NCBI RefSeq assembly: GCF_001571285.1
Contig: NZ_BCTM01000019.1
Span: 1 to 64,000, forward strand
DNA from: Kluyvera cryocrescens NBRC 102467
GTDB lineage: Bacteria > Pseudomonadota > Gammaproteobacteria > Enterobacterales > Enterobacteriaceae
Length of the DNA: 64,000 nucleotides
Reading direction: 5' to 3'
Below are positions 10,378-19,327 of the stretch, piece after piece (positions within the stretch are counted from its first letter, which is position 1; each line of letters opens with the position of its first letter). The notes beneath the pieces were generated by a model. The model was given only the letters and a program-made list of their open reading frames with translations, was not told the DNA's origin and ran no database searches. The position numbers and the translations under genes are program-made.

Positions 10378-13011
10378 TTATTTCAACTTAAGGCTAAAGG
10401 TCCGCGATTGCCCTGGACGGAATACACCAGCAATCCCCTGCGAATTCGCCTGTTCGGAGTACGGCACTTCGTCCATACCCGTTTCCCGACACTGCACCAC
10501 TTCACGGCTAAACGACACTGCCGCTTCACTGCCAATGGATTCTGAAGGGTTATACAAACGCAGGATGAGTTCGTCGCGGTCCTCCGATTTTTTCAGTGCG
10601 CTCAGCTGGCAGCCAACCGGCGACATACTCAATAGACTAAAGCTTGTCGGGGAGGTCACCCCGGCTTTATTGAGTTTCATCGCATCCCAGGGAATTTTGT
10701 TATAGCACTGAATTGGCGTAAGCCAGGAGCGCGCCTGTTGCGCAAGTCCCACGCTCAGCGGCGATCCGCTGTAGCTGAATAAGCTGAATCGGCCATGCAG
10801 CGCACCGCGCATCTGGGAATCAGGCACCCTCATTTTAATCCCCGAAGGCCGCCCCGGACGTAATAGCAGATCTTCTTTGCCGAGTAAGCCCACGCCGCGC
10901 AGCAGCGTCAGCGCAAAGGTCTTTCTCTCCTCCCCCAGCACTTCAAACTCTCGCAGCCCTTCACTGAACACTGCCAAACCGTTGCGCCCTTCCTGCAGCG
11001 CGGCGTAATTCAGCAGATTCCAGACAGGAACCGGGGCTTCTTTCCAGCCCTCTTCCTGCCAATGCGCCATTGCTTCATCCTGGACAGATCGTGAGATTGT
11101 CCCAAACTGCGTGTCAGCCAATACCGTTGATGTGGTGAATGGCGTCGGGATCAGCACCCGTACCCGATGGTCATCCGCTTGGTTATCGAGATGAACATCG
11201 ACATCAATACGCCGACTGTTGTGGCTCAGCGTAACGACAATTTCAACGCCCAGCTCCCCGTCACGTTGCCGAGCGGCGCGCGATCGCAGATTCGCCGGCA
11301 CCGCCATCCGGTAGCGAATGATAGCCCGGCTTTGCCAGGCTTCATGGATCACCTCGTGTTCAAAATCTGTTCCTGCTGAAGTGAGCAGCCACTCTTCCCG
11401 TGATGGCGAGTAGTCGTATTCATCACCGTCGTCTGCGCTCTCTTCTATCTCCAGTACCCGGGAGTAAATCACCCCAGAGTCCTTATCTCGCAGGCGAAGC
11501 GTGCCATCATCATTGAGATCAATCTGCCAGAAAGCATTTTCCAGTAGCGCCGTCGTAGCGGAGACTGGCATTGCCAGCTGACCGGTCACGTACGGTTCGA
11601 TGTACAAGGTGCGATACCCCATCGACGGCAGTATCTGGTTCACTTGAATGTCGAACTCCATGAAGGGTTCGTAATTACCGTAATGCACAATTTGCCGGTC
11701 AATCAGTCCAGGATCCAATTCACGGGCGCTGCGGATAAAGTAAGGAATATCGTTGCCCTTATCATCCAGCAAACGGAACTGGCCAGCGCGCAGACGAATT
11801 GTTGTGTTAATCACCTCTTCACGCGGCCACGGCATCAGATTAAACATCACCAGTTTGTCTTGTGCGCTTTGCGGCATATTGTCGACAATTTTACGCAGAT
11901 AAAAACGAATCAGGCTGTCGGCCATATCCTCAGCCAGCGCAAAGCGTGAGACGATTTCCCGGTGCACCTTATCGCTGCAGCAGCAGCCAATACTGTCATG
12001 CGCGTGGTTTTTGAGGATCTCTTTCCACATTTTCTCCAGTAAACCGTGGTGGTATTCGAAACCTAATGTCCAGGCAAGCGTCGCCAGCGGCTCCAGCAGA
12101 TTGACAATCTTATTTTCAATACGCGCGTGGGCGATTTTGATGTCCATCCGCGTGGAGCCTATCGTGCGGTGCACGCGCATATATTTGCCATCAATAAACT
12201 CACCGCGCAGCGTCGCGAGCGCATCGCGGTGTTGCTCAATGGCCGCAAATACCTCTTCAAATCGGCTCATCACAAACTGGCGCTGCGGGTAGATTTCGCG
12301 CAACTTGGCCATTACCGCGAAAATATTTTGCTGGAGCGGCATCTGGTCATGACCATTAGGCAGCAAAATCTCTTTAGTGACCGATGCTTTTTCCAGCACG
12401 TCAAAATAGCCATCGAGTCTTTTGCGCAGGCCGGCTTCATCCTCCGGTAAGTACTTACCAATCGCGTAGCCCAACGGTAGCACCTGTGCGGCAACTTCAC
12501 TGCCATCCTGACTCTGCCATAAGAACTCTGTTTTATCGGTGCCATGACGTTCAGAGCAGCCGCGCCAGAAGATAGTCCGCGTGATCCCAAAACCGTTGTA
12601 AATATGCGGCAGTTGTCCGGACATCCCGAATGAGTCAGGCAGATAACCTATTTTCATCGGTTCACCCAATGTCAGACAGTCGCGGATGCCGTACATCAGG
12701 TTACGCACTATCGACTCGGCGGAGACAATCGTGGTATCCGTTTGCGTATACCACGGCCCGATAATCAACTTCCCGGCTTCTACCAGCGCTTTCACCCGCG
12801 GGCGGCTTTCAGGTTTTACGGCGAAGTAATCTTCAAGAACAGCCGTTTGCCCATCAAGAACGTAATATTTGTACTCATCATCCTGCTCAAGGCGAGCGAG
12901 GATTTCCTCCATGTTATTAACCAATAAAATACGCGACTCTTCGGTGGTGAAATACCACTCACGGTCCCAGTGCATATGTGGCGTAATGTGAACGCGAGAT
13001 ACTGCTTTCAT
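10378..13011 (-). CDS. mngB: Alpha-mannosidase MngB (GH38)
   Basis: Cytoplasmic glycoside hydrolase of 877 aa that cleaves 2-O-(6-phospho-alpha-mannosyl)-D-glycerate, delivered by MngA, to mannose 6-phosphate and glycerate. The GH38 N-terminal catalytic domain shows the zinc-binding HMHWDREW (residues 12-19), the [13 protein letters not shown] region with the nucleophile Asp, and [17 protein letters not shown]; the middle and C-terminal beta domains follow. Length is identical to E. coli MngB. It lies 25 nt downstream of mngA. Confidence 0.97.
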   Translation of the reverse strand: MKAVSRVHITPHMHWDREWYFTTEESRILLVNNMEEILARLEQDDEYKYYVLDGQTAVLEDYFAVKPESRPRVKALVEAGKLIIGPWYTQTDTTIVSAESIVRNLMYGIRDCLTLGEPMKIGYLPDSFGMSGQLPHIYNGFGITRTIFWRGCSERHGTDKTEFLWQSQDGSEVAAQVLPLGYAIGKYLPEDEAGLRKRLDGYFDVLEKASVTKEILLPNGHDQMPLQQNIFAVMAKLREIYPQRQFVMSRFEEVFAAIEQHRDALATLRGEFIDGKYMRVHRTIGSTRMDIKIAHARIENKIVNLLEPLATLAWTLGFEYHHGLLEKMWKEILKNHAHDSIGCCCSDKVHREIVSRFALAEDMADSLIRFYLRKIVDNMPQSAQDKLVMFNLMPWPREEVINTTIRLRAGQFRLLDDKGNDIPYFIRSARELDPGLIDRQIVHYGNYEPFMEFDIQVNQILPSMGYRTLYIEPYVTGQLAMPVSATTALLENAFWQIDLNDDGTLRLRDKDSGVIYSRVLEIEESADDGDEYDYSPSREEWLLTSAGTDFEHEVIHEAWQSRAIIRYRMAVPANLRSRAARQRDGELGVEIVVTLSHNSRRIDVDVHLDNQADDHRVRVLIPTPFTTSTVLADTQFGTISRSVQDEAMAHWQEEGWKEAPVPVWNLLNYAALQEGRNGLAVFSEGLREFEVLGEERKTFALTLLRGVGLLGKEDLLLRPGRPSGIKMRVPDSQMRGALHGRFSLFSYSGSPLSVGLAQQARSWLTPIQCYNKIPWDAMKLNKAGVTSPTSFSLLSMSPVGCQLSALKKSEDRDELILRLYNPSESIGSEAAVSFSREVVQCRETGMDEVPYSEQANSQGIAGVFRPGQSRTFSLKLK

Positions 13012-13036
13012 CTTCGGTTTCCTGTTAAGTAAGTGC

Positions 13037-14956
13037 TTACGGCATCACGCTATCTGTGGTGTATTTCCCCTGTCTGACCGCCTGACGACGCCAGACCAAC
13101 AGCACCGCAGTAGAGACCATTGTTCCCACCAGCGCCGCGCCAAACCAACCTGCCGCCGCGACAAACGCGCCATGCCCGGCATCCTGCAGCAAAAAGAGCG
13201 AGAAAATACCGGCCCCCGGCGTGGATAAGCCAATGCCCATCGCGCCAACGATCGCGCCCGTCAGCATTGAGCCCAGCACAAAGGAGCCGATAACCCGCAA
13301 GGGATCTTCAATCGCCATAGGAATCGCCCCTTCGGTGATCCCGGCCAGCCCGAGTAGCCAGGTTGATTTGCCGGTCTCAATCTCAAACTGCTTGAATAAC
13401 TGGGGTGCCAGCGAAGTGGAAGCCGTGACGGTAAAAGCCGACACCATTTTGACGGAGGCAAAAATGGCATAAGGTCCATACACACCGTTAGCCATCGCCC
13501 CAAGGCAGAACGCATATGCGGCTTTATTGACGGGACCGCCTAAATCAAACGAACACATAAAGCCGAGGATAGCGCCGAGCAGCAGCGCGTTTGCGCCGGA
13601 TAATCCGTTAAGCCAAGCGGTCAGGGAGTTATTCACCCAGGCAACCGGCTCTCCAATGACAAACAGCATCAGGCTGCCGGCCACTAACGTTCCAATAACC
13701 GGGTAGAGGTAAAACGTTAAAAAACCGTTGAATTTACTGCTTAGGCGGAGATGGTTTTTCACCCACCGCATCAGATAGCCGGCAATCAAACCGCCCGCGA
13801 CGCCGCCAAGAAAACCGGAGCCAATCAGGTTTGCGGCTAAACCGGCTGCAAACCCTGGGGCCAATGCCGGCTTGTCCGCCAACGAGTACGCCGTATACGC
13901 CGACAGCACAGGAACCATGAGCGTACCCAGCATTCCGCCACCCAGTTGGCGATACATCCAAAGCCATGATTTCTCCAGGCTATAGACCTCCTGAAGACCG
14001 AAAATATGCGCGATTAAGACCGCTACCGCCAGTACGGTACCACCGGCCACAATCAGTGGGACGGCAAATGAAATCCCGCTCAGCAATGCCTGCTTTAAAT
14101 CGGCTTTTAGCCCTTTCTTCACCTCAACCGGCGCCGCGCTAATCCGCGGTCCTGTCGCGGGCTCAAGGGCGAGCGCTTGTTGTATGAGCGCCTTTGCATG
14201 ACGCAGCGGTTCAGCAACCGGAACGGTTATCGCTGGAATACCGTGAAAACGCTCACGCTCTTTAATGGCCACCTCAGCGGCGAAAATGCAGGCGTGCGCC
14301 TCGTTAAGCTGCTGGGCCGTCAAACGCCCTTCAATGCCGTTCGCCCCCTGCTTTTCGACCACCACATTCACTCCTAGCTGCCTGCCCGCTTTCTCCAGAT
14401 ACTCGGCGGCCATATAGGTATGCGCGATGCCGGCGGGGCATGCGGTCACACAGACAATTGTCGGTGCGTTGTCCGCCACGACCTCGTGTTGCACCGCAGG
14501 TTTATTGTCCAGGGCAGCCAGCACCTCCTCCGCGCTTGCTGCGGCCATCACCCGCGCGCGTAGGTCATCGTCAGCCAGACGTGTCGTCAATTCAGTAAGG
14601 ATCTGGATATGCGTGGAACCGGCCTCATCCGGAGGGATCGCCAGTAAAAAGATCAGTTCAACGGGCTCCGGCCCGTCGATCCCCTCCCAGGCCAGCGGCT
14701 CCCCTAAGGTAGCAACGGCAAAAGCGGCCTCTTTAACCGCAGACGTTTTGCCATGTGGCACCGCCAGCCCCTCGCCGAGCGCCGTTGGCCCTAGGGACTC
14801 CCGGTGAAAAACTTCCGCCAGATAGGCATCGGTATCCGTAATTTTGCCTAATTCAGCCAGCCGCTGAGCAAGCTGGCGAATGGCATCATCCCGATCAATG
14901 AATCGCGCATGCAAACAGACCGCACGAGGGTGGGACAGAGTCGTCAGGTTCATCAT
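13037..14956 (-). CDS. mngA: PTS mannosylglycerate transporter EIIABC MngA
   Basis: Phosphotransferase permease of the fructose family that imports and phosphorylates 2-O-alpha-mannosyl-D-glycerate, an osmolyte of plants, algae and thermophiles. Domain order is EIIA (about 1-150, phospho-His68 in GLAVPHGKT), EIIB (about 165-265, phospho-Cys173 in [10 protein letters not shown]) and EIIC membrane domain (about 285-630, with [12 protein letters not shown] and [13 protein letters not shown]). A start at the second of two adjacent Met codons is equally possible. Length 639 aa is somewhat shorter than the E. coli annotation, which adds residues before MMNL. It faces mngR. Confidence 0.96.
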   Translation of the reverse strand: MMNLTTLSHPRAVCLHARFIDRDDAIRQLAQRLAELGKITDTDAYLAEVFHRESLGPTALGEGLAVPHGKTSAVKEAAFAVATLGEPLAWEGIDGPEPVELIFLLAIPPDEAGSTHIQILTELTTRLADDDLRARVMAAASAEEVLAALDNKPAVQHEVVADNAPTIVCVTACPAGIAHTYMAAEYLEKAGRQLGVNVVVEKQGANGIEGRLTAQQLNEAHACIFAAEVAIKERERFHGIPAITVPVAEPLRHAKALIQQALALEPATGPRISAAPVEVKKGLKADLKQALLSGISFAVPLIVAGGTVLAVAVLIAHIFGLQEVYSLEKSWLWMYRQLGGGMLGTLMVPVLSAYTAYSLADKPALAPGFAAGLAANLIGSGFLGGVAGGLIAGYLMRWVKNHLRLSSKFNGFLTFYLYPVIGTLVAGSLMLFVIGEPVAWVNNSLTAWLNGLSGANALLLGAILGFMCSFDLGGPVNKAAYAFCLGAMANGVYGPYAIFASVKMVSAFTVTASTSLAPQLFKQFEIETGKSTWLLGLAGITEGAIPMAIEDPLRVIGSFVLGSMLTGAIVGAMGIGLSTPGAGIFSLFLLQDAGHGAFVAAAGWFGAALVGTMVSTAVLLVWRRQAVRQGKYTTDSVMP

Positions 14957-15134
14957 GATCCTCAGGAGGTATCGTTATTGTGTGTCGGGATTCTGCCAGA
15001 CAATACAATACCTTTATGTGATCACTTTCACTAACGATGATTATTTGTATTAAATTTGTATTGTTTACTAATTGGCGGATGTCGGCATAATTCATCTTAC
15101 ATATCTGAGATTCATGCCTACAAAAGTGAACGAA
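14957..15134. promoter_or_regulatory. mngA-mngR divergent control region
   Basis: The spacer between the two divergent genes has ATTGTATT-type half sites: AATACAA near 15003 on one arm and TTGTATT twice near 15045 and 15057 on the other. These are candidates for MngR (GntR/HutC) binding. A well-formed CRP site (15017-15032) lies between them, consistent with catabolite control of a PTS carbohydrate module. The operator assignment is inference. Confidence 0.5.
15017..15032. promoter_or_regulatory. CRP site, mng region
   Basis: TGTGATCACTTTCACT matches the CRP consensus TGTGA-N6-TCACA with one mismatch in the right half. It is 61 bp upstream of the mngA start. Confidence 0.65.
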
Positions 15135-15851
15135 ATGAGCAAAAAACCGATGTACCGCCAGATCGCAGAGGCCTTACGCGAGCAGATTACTAAAGGGGAA
15201 CTGAAGCCTGGCGACGCCCTTCCCACCGAATCAGCGCTCCAGGCGGCTTATCACGTTAGCCGCGTCACCGTGCGGCAGGCGCTAAAATCGCTGACAGAAC
15301 AAGATATTATCGAAAGCATTCAGGGCAGCGGCTGGTACGTAAAAGAAGAGCGCGTCAATTATGATATTTACCAGCTCACCAGCTTTTATGAAAAGCTGGC
15401 CGACCGGCATGTCGAGACGCACAGTGAAGTGAAAGTGTTTGAAGTGATCCCGGCCAGGAAAGAGCTTGCCGAGCAGTTGCAGATCGCCGAAACCGATAAA
15501 GTCTGGCATATCAAACGAGTGCGCTTTATTAAACAAAAAGCGGTCACGCTAGAAGAGACCTGGATGCCCCTCGCACTTTTCCCCGATCTCACCTGGGAAG
15601 TGATGGAGAATTCGAAATATCACTTTATTGAGCAGATCAAAAAGATGGTGATCGAACGCAGCGAGCAGGAGCTGATCCCGGTGATCCCCAATGCGGAAAC
15701 CGTTGAGTTACTGGGTATCGCCGCGGACAAACCGGTGCTGGAAAAGATATCACGAGGCTTTCTCCAGGACGGTCGCGTGTTTGAATATAGTCGTAACACC
15801 TTCAAAAGCGATGACTACAAATTTACGCTCGTGGCAAAGCGTCGCCATTAA
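15135..15851 (+). CDS. mngR: Mannosylglycerate repressor MngR (GntR/HutC)
   Basis: Transcription regulator of 238 aa with an N-terminal winged helix (about 1-68, PTESALQAAYHVSRVTVRQA recognition region) and a C-terminal UTRA ligand-binding domain (about 85-235). E. coli MngR (also called FarR) represses mngAB. The start MSKKPMYRQ is chosen by alignment with E. coli MngR; in-frame Met codons 7 and 21 codons upstream give longer versions. It is divergent from mngA, and its stop codon abuts the converging sucD terminator. Confidence 0.93.
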   Translation: MSKKPMYRQIAEALREQITKGELKPGDALPTESALQAAYHVSRVTVRQALKSLTEQDIIESIQGSGWYVKEERVNYDIYQLTSFYEKLADRHVETHSEVKVFEVIPARKELAEQLQIAETDKVWHIKRVRFIKQKAVTLEETWMPLALFPDLTWEVMENSKYHFIEQIKKMVIERSEQELIPVIPNAETVELLGIAADKPVLEKISRGFLQDGRVFEYSRNTFKSDDYKFTLVAKRRH

Positions 15852-15873
15852 AAAAGGCCGCCCAGGGGCGGCC
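15850..15873 (-). terminator. Terminator of sdhCDAB-sucABCD
   Basis: Read on the minus strand, the 8-bp stem GGCCGCCC / GGGCGGCC is followed by TTTTTT. It lies about 75 nt after the sucD stop and overlaps the last bases of mngR. In the plus direction there is no U run, so it serves the minus-strand operon. Confidence 0.85.
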
Positions 15874-15947
15874 AACCATGTCGAAACTAGACACATAAGG
15901 CCTCCTCTTTCCCTGTATGCGCGGGAATTCGCTGAGGAGGCAGAGAG
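15850..15947 (-). ncRNA. sdhX: Probable SdhX sRNA in sucD 3' UTR
   Basis: In E. coli an Hfq-dependent sRNA, SdhX (RybD), is processed from the 3' UTR of the sdh-suc mRNA and represses ackA. Here the equivalent region is about 100 nt long and ends in a strong Rho-independent terminator with a U tail, the features required of such an sRNA. I identify it by position and architecture, not by confident recall of the SdhX sequence; the 5' end is unknown. Confidence 0.5.
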
Positions 15948-15949
15948 GA

Positions 15950-16819
15950 TTACTTAATAACGGATTTCAGCGCTTCACCGATGTCGGCCAGGCTGCGAAC
16001 GGTTTTCACGCCAGCGGCTTCCAGTGCGGCAAACTTCTCGTCTGCTGTACCTTTACCACCTGCGATGATGGCACCTGCGTGGCCCATACGCTTGCCTTTC
16101 GGCGCGGTCACACCCGCGATGTAGCCAACCACTGGCTTGGTCACGTGATCTTTAATGTAAGCAGCCGCTTCTTCTTCTGCACTACCGCCGATCTCACCGA
16201 TCATCACGATAGCTTCAGTCTGCGGATCTTCCTGGAACAGCTTCAGGATATCGATGAAGTTAGAGCCAGGGATCGGGTCACCGCCGATACCTACACAGGT
16301 AGACTGGCCGAAACCGTAGTCAGTAGTCTGCTTAACCGCTTCATAGGTCAGAGTACCGGAACGGGAAACGATGCCAACTTTACCCGGCTTGTGAATGTGA
16401 CCCGGCATGATACCGATTTTGCATTCGCCTGGGGTGATAACGCCTGGGCAGTTAGGGCCGATCATGCGAACGCCCGCTTCGTCCAGTTTCACCTTCACGG
16501 TCAGCATATCCAGAGTTGGGATGCCTTCGGTGATGGTGATAATCAGTTTGATGCCTGCATCGATAGCTTCCAGAATGGAGTCTTTGCAGAACGGAGCCGG
16601 AACGTAGATAACGGTCGCGGTGGCGCCGGTCGCTTCGACCGCTTCACGCACGGTGTTGAACACCGGCAGACCCAGATGCTCAGTACCGCCTTTACCTGGC
16701 GTTACACCGCCAACCATCTGCGTACCGTAAGCAATTGCCTGTTCAGAGTGGAAAGAACCCTGGCTACCGGTAAAGCCCTGACAGATAACCTTGGTGTTTT
16801 TATCGATTAAAATGGACAT
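15950..16819 (-). CDS. sucD: Succinyl-CoA ligase alpha subunit
   Basis: Alpha subunit of succinyl-CoA synthetase, TCA cycle, cytoplasmic; converts succinyl-CoA plus ADP and phosphate to succinate, CoA and ATP. The CoA-binding Rossmann domain occupies about 1-130 ([15 protein letters not shown]), and the catalytic phospho-histidine is His247 in KRMGHAGAI. Length 289 aa equals E. coli. The ATG shares a base with the sucC stop, coupling translation of the two subunits. Confidence 0.98.
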   Translation of the reverse strand: MSILIDKNTKVICQGFTGSQGSFHSEQAIAYGTQMVGGVTPGKGGTEHLGLPVFNTVREAVEATGATATVIYVPAPFCKDSILEAIDAGIKLIITITEGIPTLDMLTVKVKLDEAGVRMIGPNCPGVITPGECKIGIMPGHIHKPGKVGIVSRSGTLTYEAVKQTTDYGFGQSTCVGIGGDPIPGSNFIDILKLFQEDPQTEAIVMIGEIGGSAEEEAAAYIKDHVTKPVVGYIAGVTAPKGKRMGHAGAIIAGGKGTADEKFAALEAAGVKTVRSLADIGEALKSVIK

Positions 16820-17985
16820 TATTTCCCCTCCACTGCGGCAACAACCTGCTGTGCTGCGTCCGTCAGACTTTTCGCTGCAATAATATTCAGGCCGCTGTCA
16901 GCCAGTTTTTTCGCGCCGAGTTCGGCGTTGTTGCCTTCCAGACGAACGACAACCGGGACGTTAACGCCCACTTCTGCTACCGCGCCGATGATACCGTCAG
17001 CGATCAGGTCGCAACGAACGATACCGCCGAAGATGTTCACCAGAACCGCTTTCACATTGTCATCAGACAGGATAATTTTGAACGCTTCGGTGACGCGCTC
17101 TTTGGTTGCGCCGCCGCCAACGTCTAAGAAGTTAGCCGGTTCGCCGCCGTGCAGTTTAACGATATCCATGGTGCCCATTGCCAGGCCCGCACCGTTCACC
17201 ATACAGCCGATGTTACCGTCCAGCGCAACGTAGTTCAGTTCCCACTGTGCCGCCTGCGCTTCACGTGGATCTTCCTGAGACTGGTCGCGCATTTCGCGCA
17301 GGTCAGCCTGGCGGAACAGCGCGTTGCCGTCAGCACCCAGTTTGCCATCGAGGCAGATCAGGTCGCCCTGCTTGGTCACAACCAGCGGGTTGATTTCAAT
17401 CAGCGCCAGATCGCGCTCAAGGAAAATGGTCGCCAGACCCATGAAAATTTTGGTGAACTGCTGAACCTGTTTACCTTCCAGACCCAGTTTGAACGCCAGT
17501 TCACGACCCTGGTAAGGCATAGGGCCCGCCAGCGGATCCAGCGCAACTTTGTGGATCAGGTGTGGGGTTTCTTCCGCCACTTTTTCGATTTCCACGCCGC
17601 CTTCAGTAGACGCCATGAACACCACGCGACGGGAGCTACGGTCAACAACCGCGCCCAGGTACAGTTCTTTACCGATATCGGTCGCTGCTTCAACCAGAAT
17701 CTGGTTAACCGGCTGGCCGTGTGCGTCCGTCTGATAGGTCACCAGACGTTTGCCCAGCCAATGCTCAGCAAACGCGCGGATATCTTCTTTCGAGTTGACG
17801 ACTTTCACACCGCCCGCTTTACCGCGGCCACCAGCGTGAACCTGACATTTCACTACCCACGGGCCAGCGCCGATTTTTGAAGCGGCTTCTTCTGCTTCGC
17901 GCGGAGTAGTACAGGCATAACCCACCGGAGCCGGTAAGCCATAGCGGGCAAAGAGTTGTTTTGCCTGGTATTCATGTAAGTTCAT
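16819..17985 (-). CDS. sucC: Succinyl-CoA ligase beta subunit (ADP-forming)
   Basis: Beta subunit of succinyl-CoA synthetase, 388 aa, same as E. coli. An ATP-grasp domain (about 1-240; [16 protein letters not shown] nucleotide-binding stretch at 46-61) precedes the C-terminal CoA-ligase domain with [13 protein letters not shown]. It is separated from sucB by a 108-nt spacer with a GC-rich palindrome and overlaps sucD by one base. Confidence 0.98.
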   Translation of the reverse strand: MNLHEYQAKQLFARYGLPAPVGYACTTPREAEEAASKIGAGPWVVKCQVHAGGRGKAGGVKVVNSKEDIRAFAEHWLGKRLVTYQTDAHGQPVNQILVEAATDIGKELYLGAVVDRSSRRVVFMASTEGGVEIEKVAEETPHLIHKVALDPLAGPMPYQGRELAFKLGLEGKQVQQFTKIFMGLATIFLERDLALIEINPLVVTKQGDLICLDGKLGADGNALFRQADLREMRDQSQEDPREAQAAQWELNYVALDGNIGCMVNGAGLAMGTMDIVKLHGGEPANFLDVGGGATKERVTEAFKIILSDDNVKAVLVNIFGGIVRCDLIADGIIGAVAEVGVNVPVVVRLEGNNAELGAKKLADSGLNIIAAKSLTDAAQQVVAAVEGK

Positions 17986-18057
17986 GTGTTCTATCCATCC
18001 TATAAAATGTTATTGAGTTGTGGTCTGGATCTTCAGTTCTGCATAGCACTTTGCGAA

Positions 18058-18081
18058 CCCTCTCCCCGCGCGGGGAAAGGG
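18058..18081. repeat. GC-rich palindrome between sucB and sucC
   Basis: CCCT-C-TCCCCGCG followed by CGGGGA-A-AGGG forms a near-perfect 24-bp palindrome in the 108-nt sucB-sucC spacer. It resembles dispersed extragenic palindromes of enteric genomes. In the E. coli operon this spacer also carries a repeated palindrome. Confidence 0.6.
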
Positions 18082-18093
18082 CCGCCAACATCA

Positions 18094-19314
18094 CTACACG
18101 TCCAGCAGCAGACGTGTCGGATCTTCCAGCAACTCTTTAATTGCCACCAGGAAGCCTACGGATTCGCGTCCATCGATCAGACGGTGGTCATAGGACAACG
18201 CAAGGTACATCATTGGCAGAATTTCAACTTTGCCATCCACCGCCATCGGGCGATCTTTAATGGCATGCATACCCAGAATCGCGCTCTGAGGCGGGTTGAT
18301 AATCGGGGTAGACATCAGGGAGCCGAAAACACCGCCGTTGGTAATAGTGAAGTTACCGCCGGTCAGGTCTTCTACGGTCAGTTTGCCGTCGCGGCCTTTC
18401 AGCGCCAGCGTCTTGATGTTCTTCTCAATGTCAGCCATGCCGAGGGCATCAACATCACGCAGAACTGGGGTCACCAGGCCACGTGGCGTAGAAACGGCCA
18501 TGCTCACGTCGAAGTAGTTGTGGTACACCACATCATCGCCATCGATAGAAGCGTTCACTTCCGGATAGCGTTTCAGCGCTTCAACCACTGCCTTCACATA
18601 GAAGGACATAAAGCCCAGACGGATGCCGTGACGTTTTTCAAACGCGTCACCGTACTGCTTACGCAGATCCATGATTGGCTTCATGTTGACTTCGTTGAAG
18701 GTCGTCAGCATGGCAGTAGAGTTTTTCGCTTCCAGCAGACGCTCGGCAACGCGCTTACGCAGACGCGTCATCGGTACACGCTTCTCGGAACGACCCGCCA
18801 GCGGTGCAACCGGTGCAGCAGCGGCTGCAGCCGGAGCTGGTGCGGCTTTCGCCGGCGCTTTCGCCAGATGTTTTTCAACGTCTTCGCGAGTCAGACGGCC
18901 ACCAACGCCAGAGCCTTTAATGGCGCTGGCATCAAGGTTGTGCTCAGCCAGCAGGCGACGAATCGCAGGGCTCAGAGCATCGTTAGACTGTTCTTCCAGA
19001 GAAGCCTGCTGGCGCTGAGCCGGAGTAGACTCTTTAGCTTCAGACTTCGCGCTGGTCTCTTTACCGGCGCTGTTGCCTTCGCGCAGGCGACCCAGGATCT
19101 GACGAGAGGTCACGGTGGTGCCTTCATCTTCCAGAACGGCATCCAGAATGCCATCCGCCGACGCCGGTACTTCCAGTACCACTTTGTCAGTTTCGATTTC
19201 TACCAGCACTTCATCACGAACTACCGCATCGCCGGGTTTTTTATGCCAGGTTGCCACGGTAGCATCTGCTACGGATTCAGGCAGGTCGGGAACCAGAATA
19301 TCTACGCTACTCAT
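18094..19314 (-). CDS. sucB: Dihydrolipoyl succinyltransferase E2o
   Basis: E2 core of the 2-oxoglutarate dehydrogenase complex, 406 aa. The N-terminal lipoyl domain has the lipoylated Lys44 in ETDKVVLEV. An Ala/Ser/Glu-rich linker follows, then the E3/E1-binding domain (about 115-150, [18 protein letters not shown]), an Ala/Pro linker, and the catalytic domain (about 175-406) with active-site His377 and Asp381 in [10 protein letters not shown]. It lies 13 nt after sucA. Confidence 0.98.
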   Translation of the reverse strand: MSSVDILVPDLPESVADATVATWHKKPGDAVVRDEVLVEIETDKVVLEVPASADGILDAVLEDEGTTVTSRQILGRLREGNSAGKETSAKSEAKESTPAQRQQASLEEQSNDALSPAIRRLLAEHNLDASAIKGSGVGGRLTREDVEKHLAKAPAKAAPAPAAAAAAPVAPLAGRSEKRVPMTRLRKRVAERLLEAKNSTAMLTTFNEVNMKPIMDLRKQYGDAFEKRHGIRLGFMSFYVKAVVEALKRYPEVNASIDGDDVVYHNYFDVSMAVSTPRGLVTPVLRDVDALGMADIEKNIKTLALKGRDGKLTVEDLTGGNFTITNGGVFGSLMSTPIINPPQSAILGMHAIKDRPMAVDGKVEILPMMYLALSYDHRLIDGRESVGFLVAIKELLEDPTRLLLDV

Positions 19315-19327
19315 TTTGTATCCTTAA

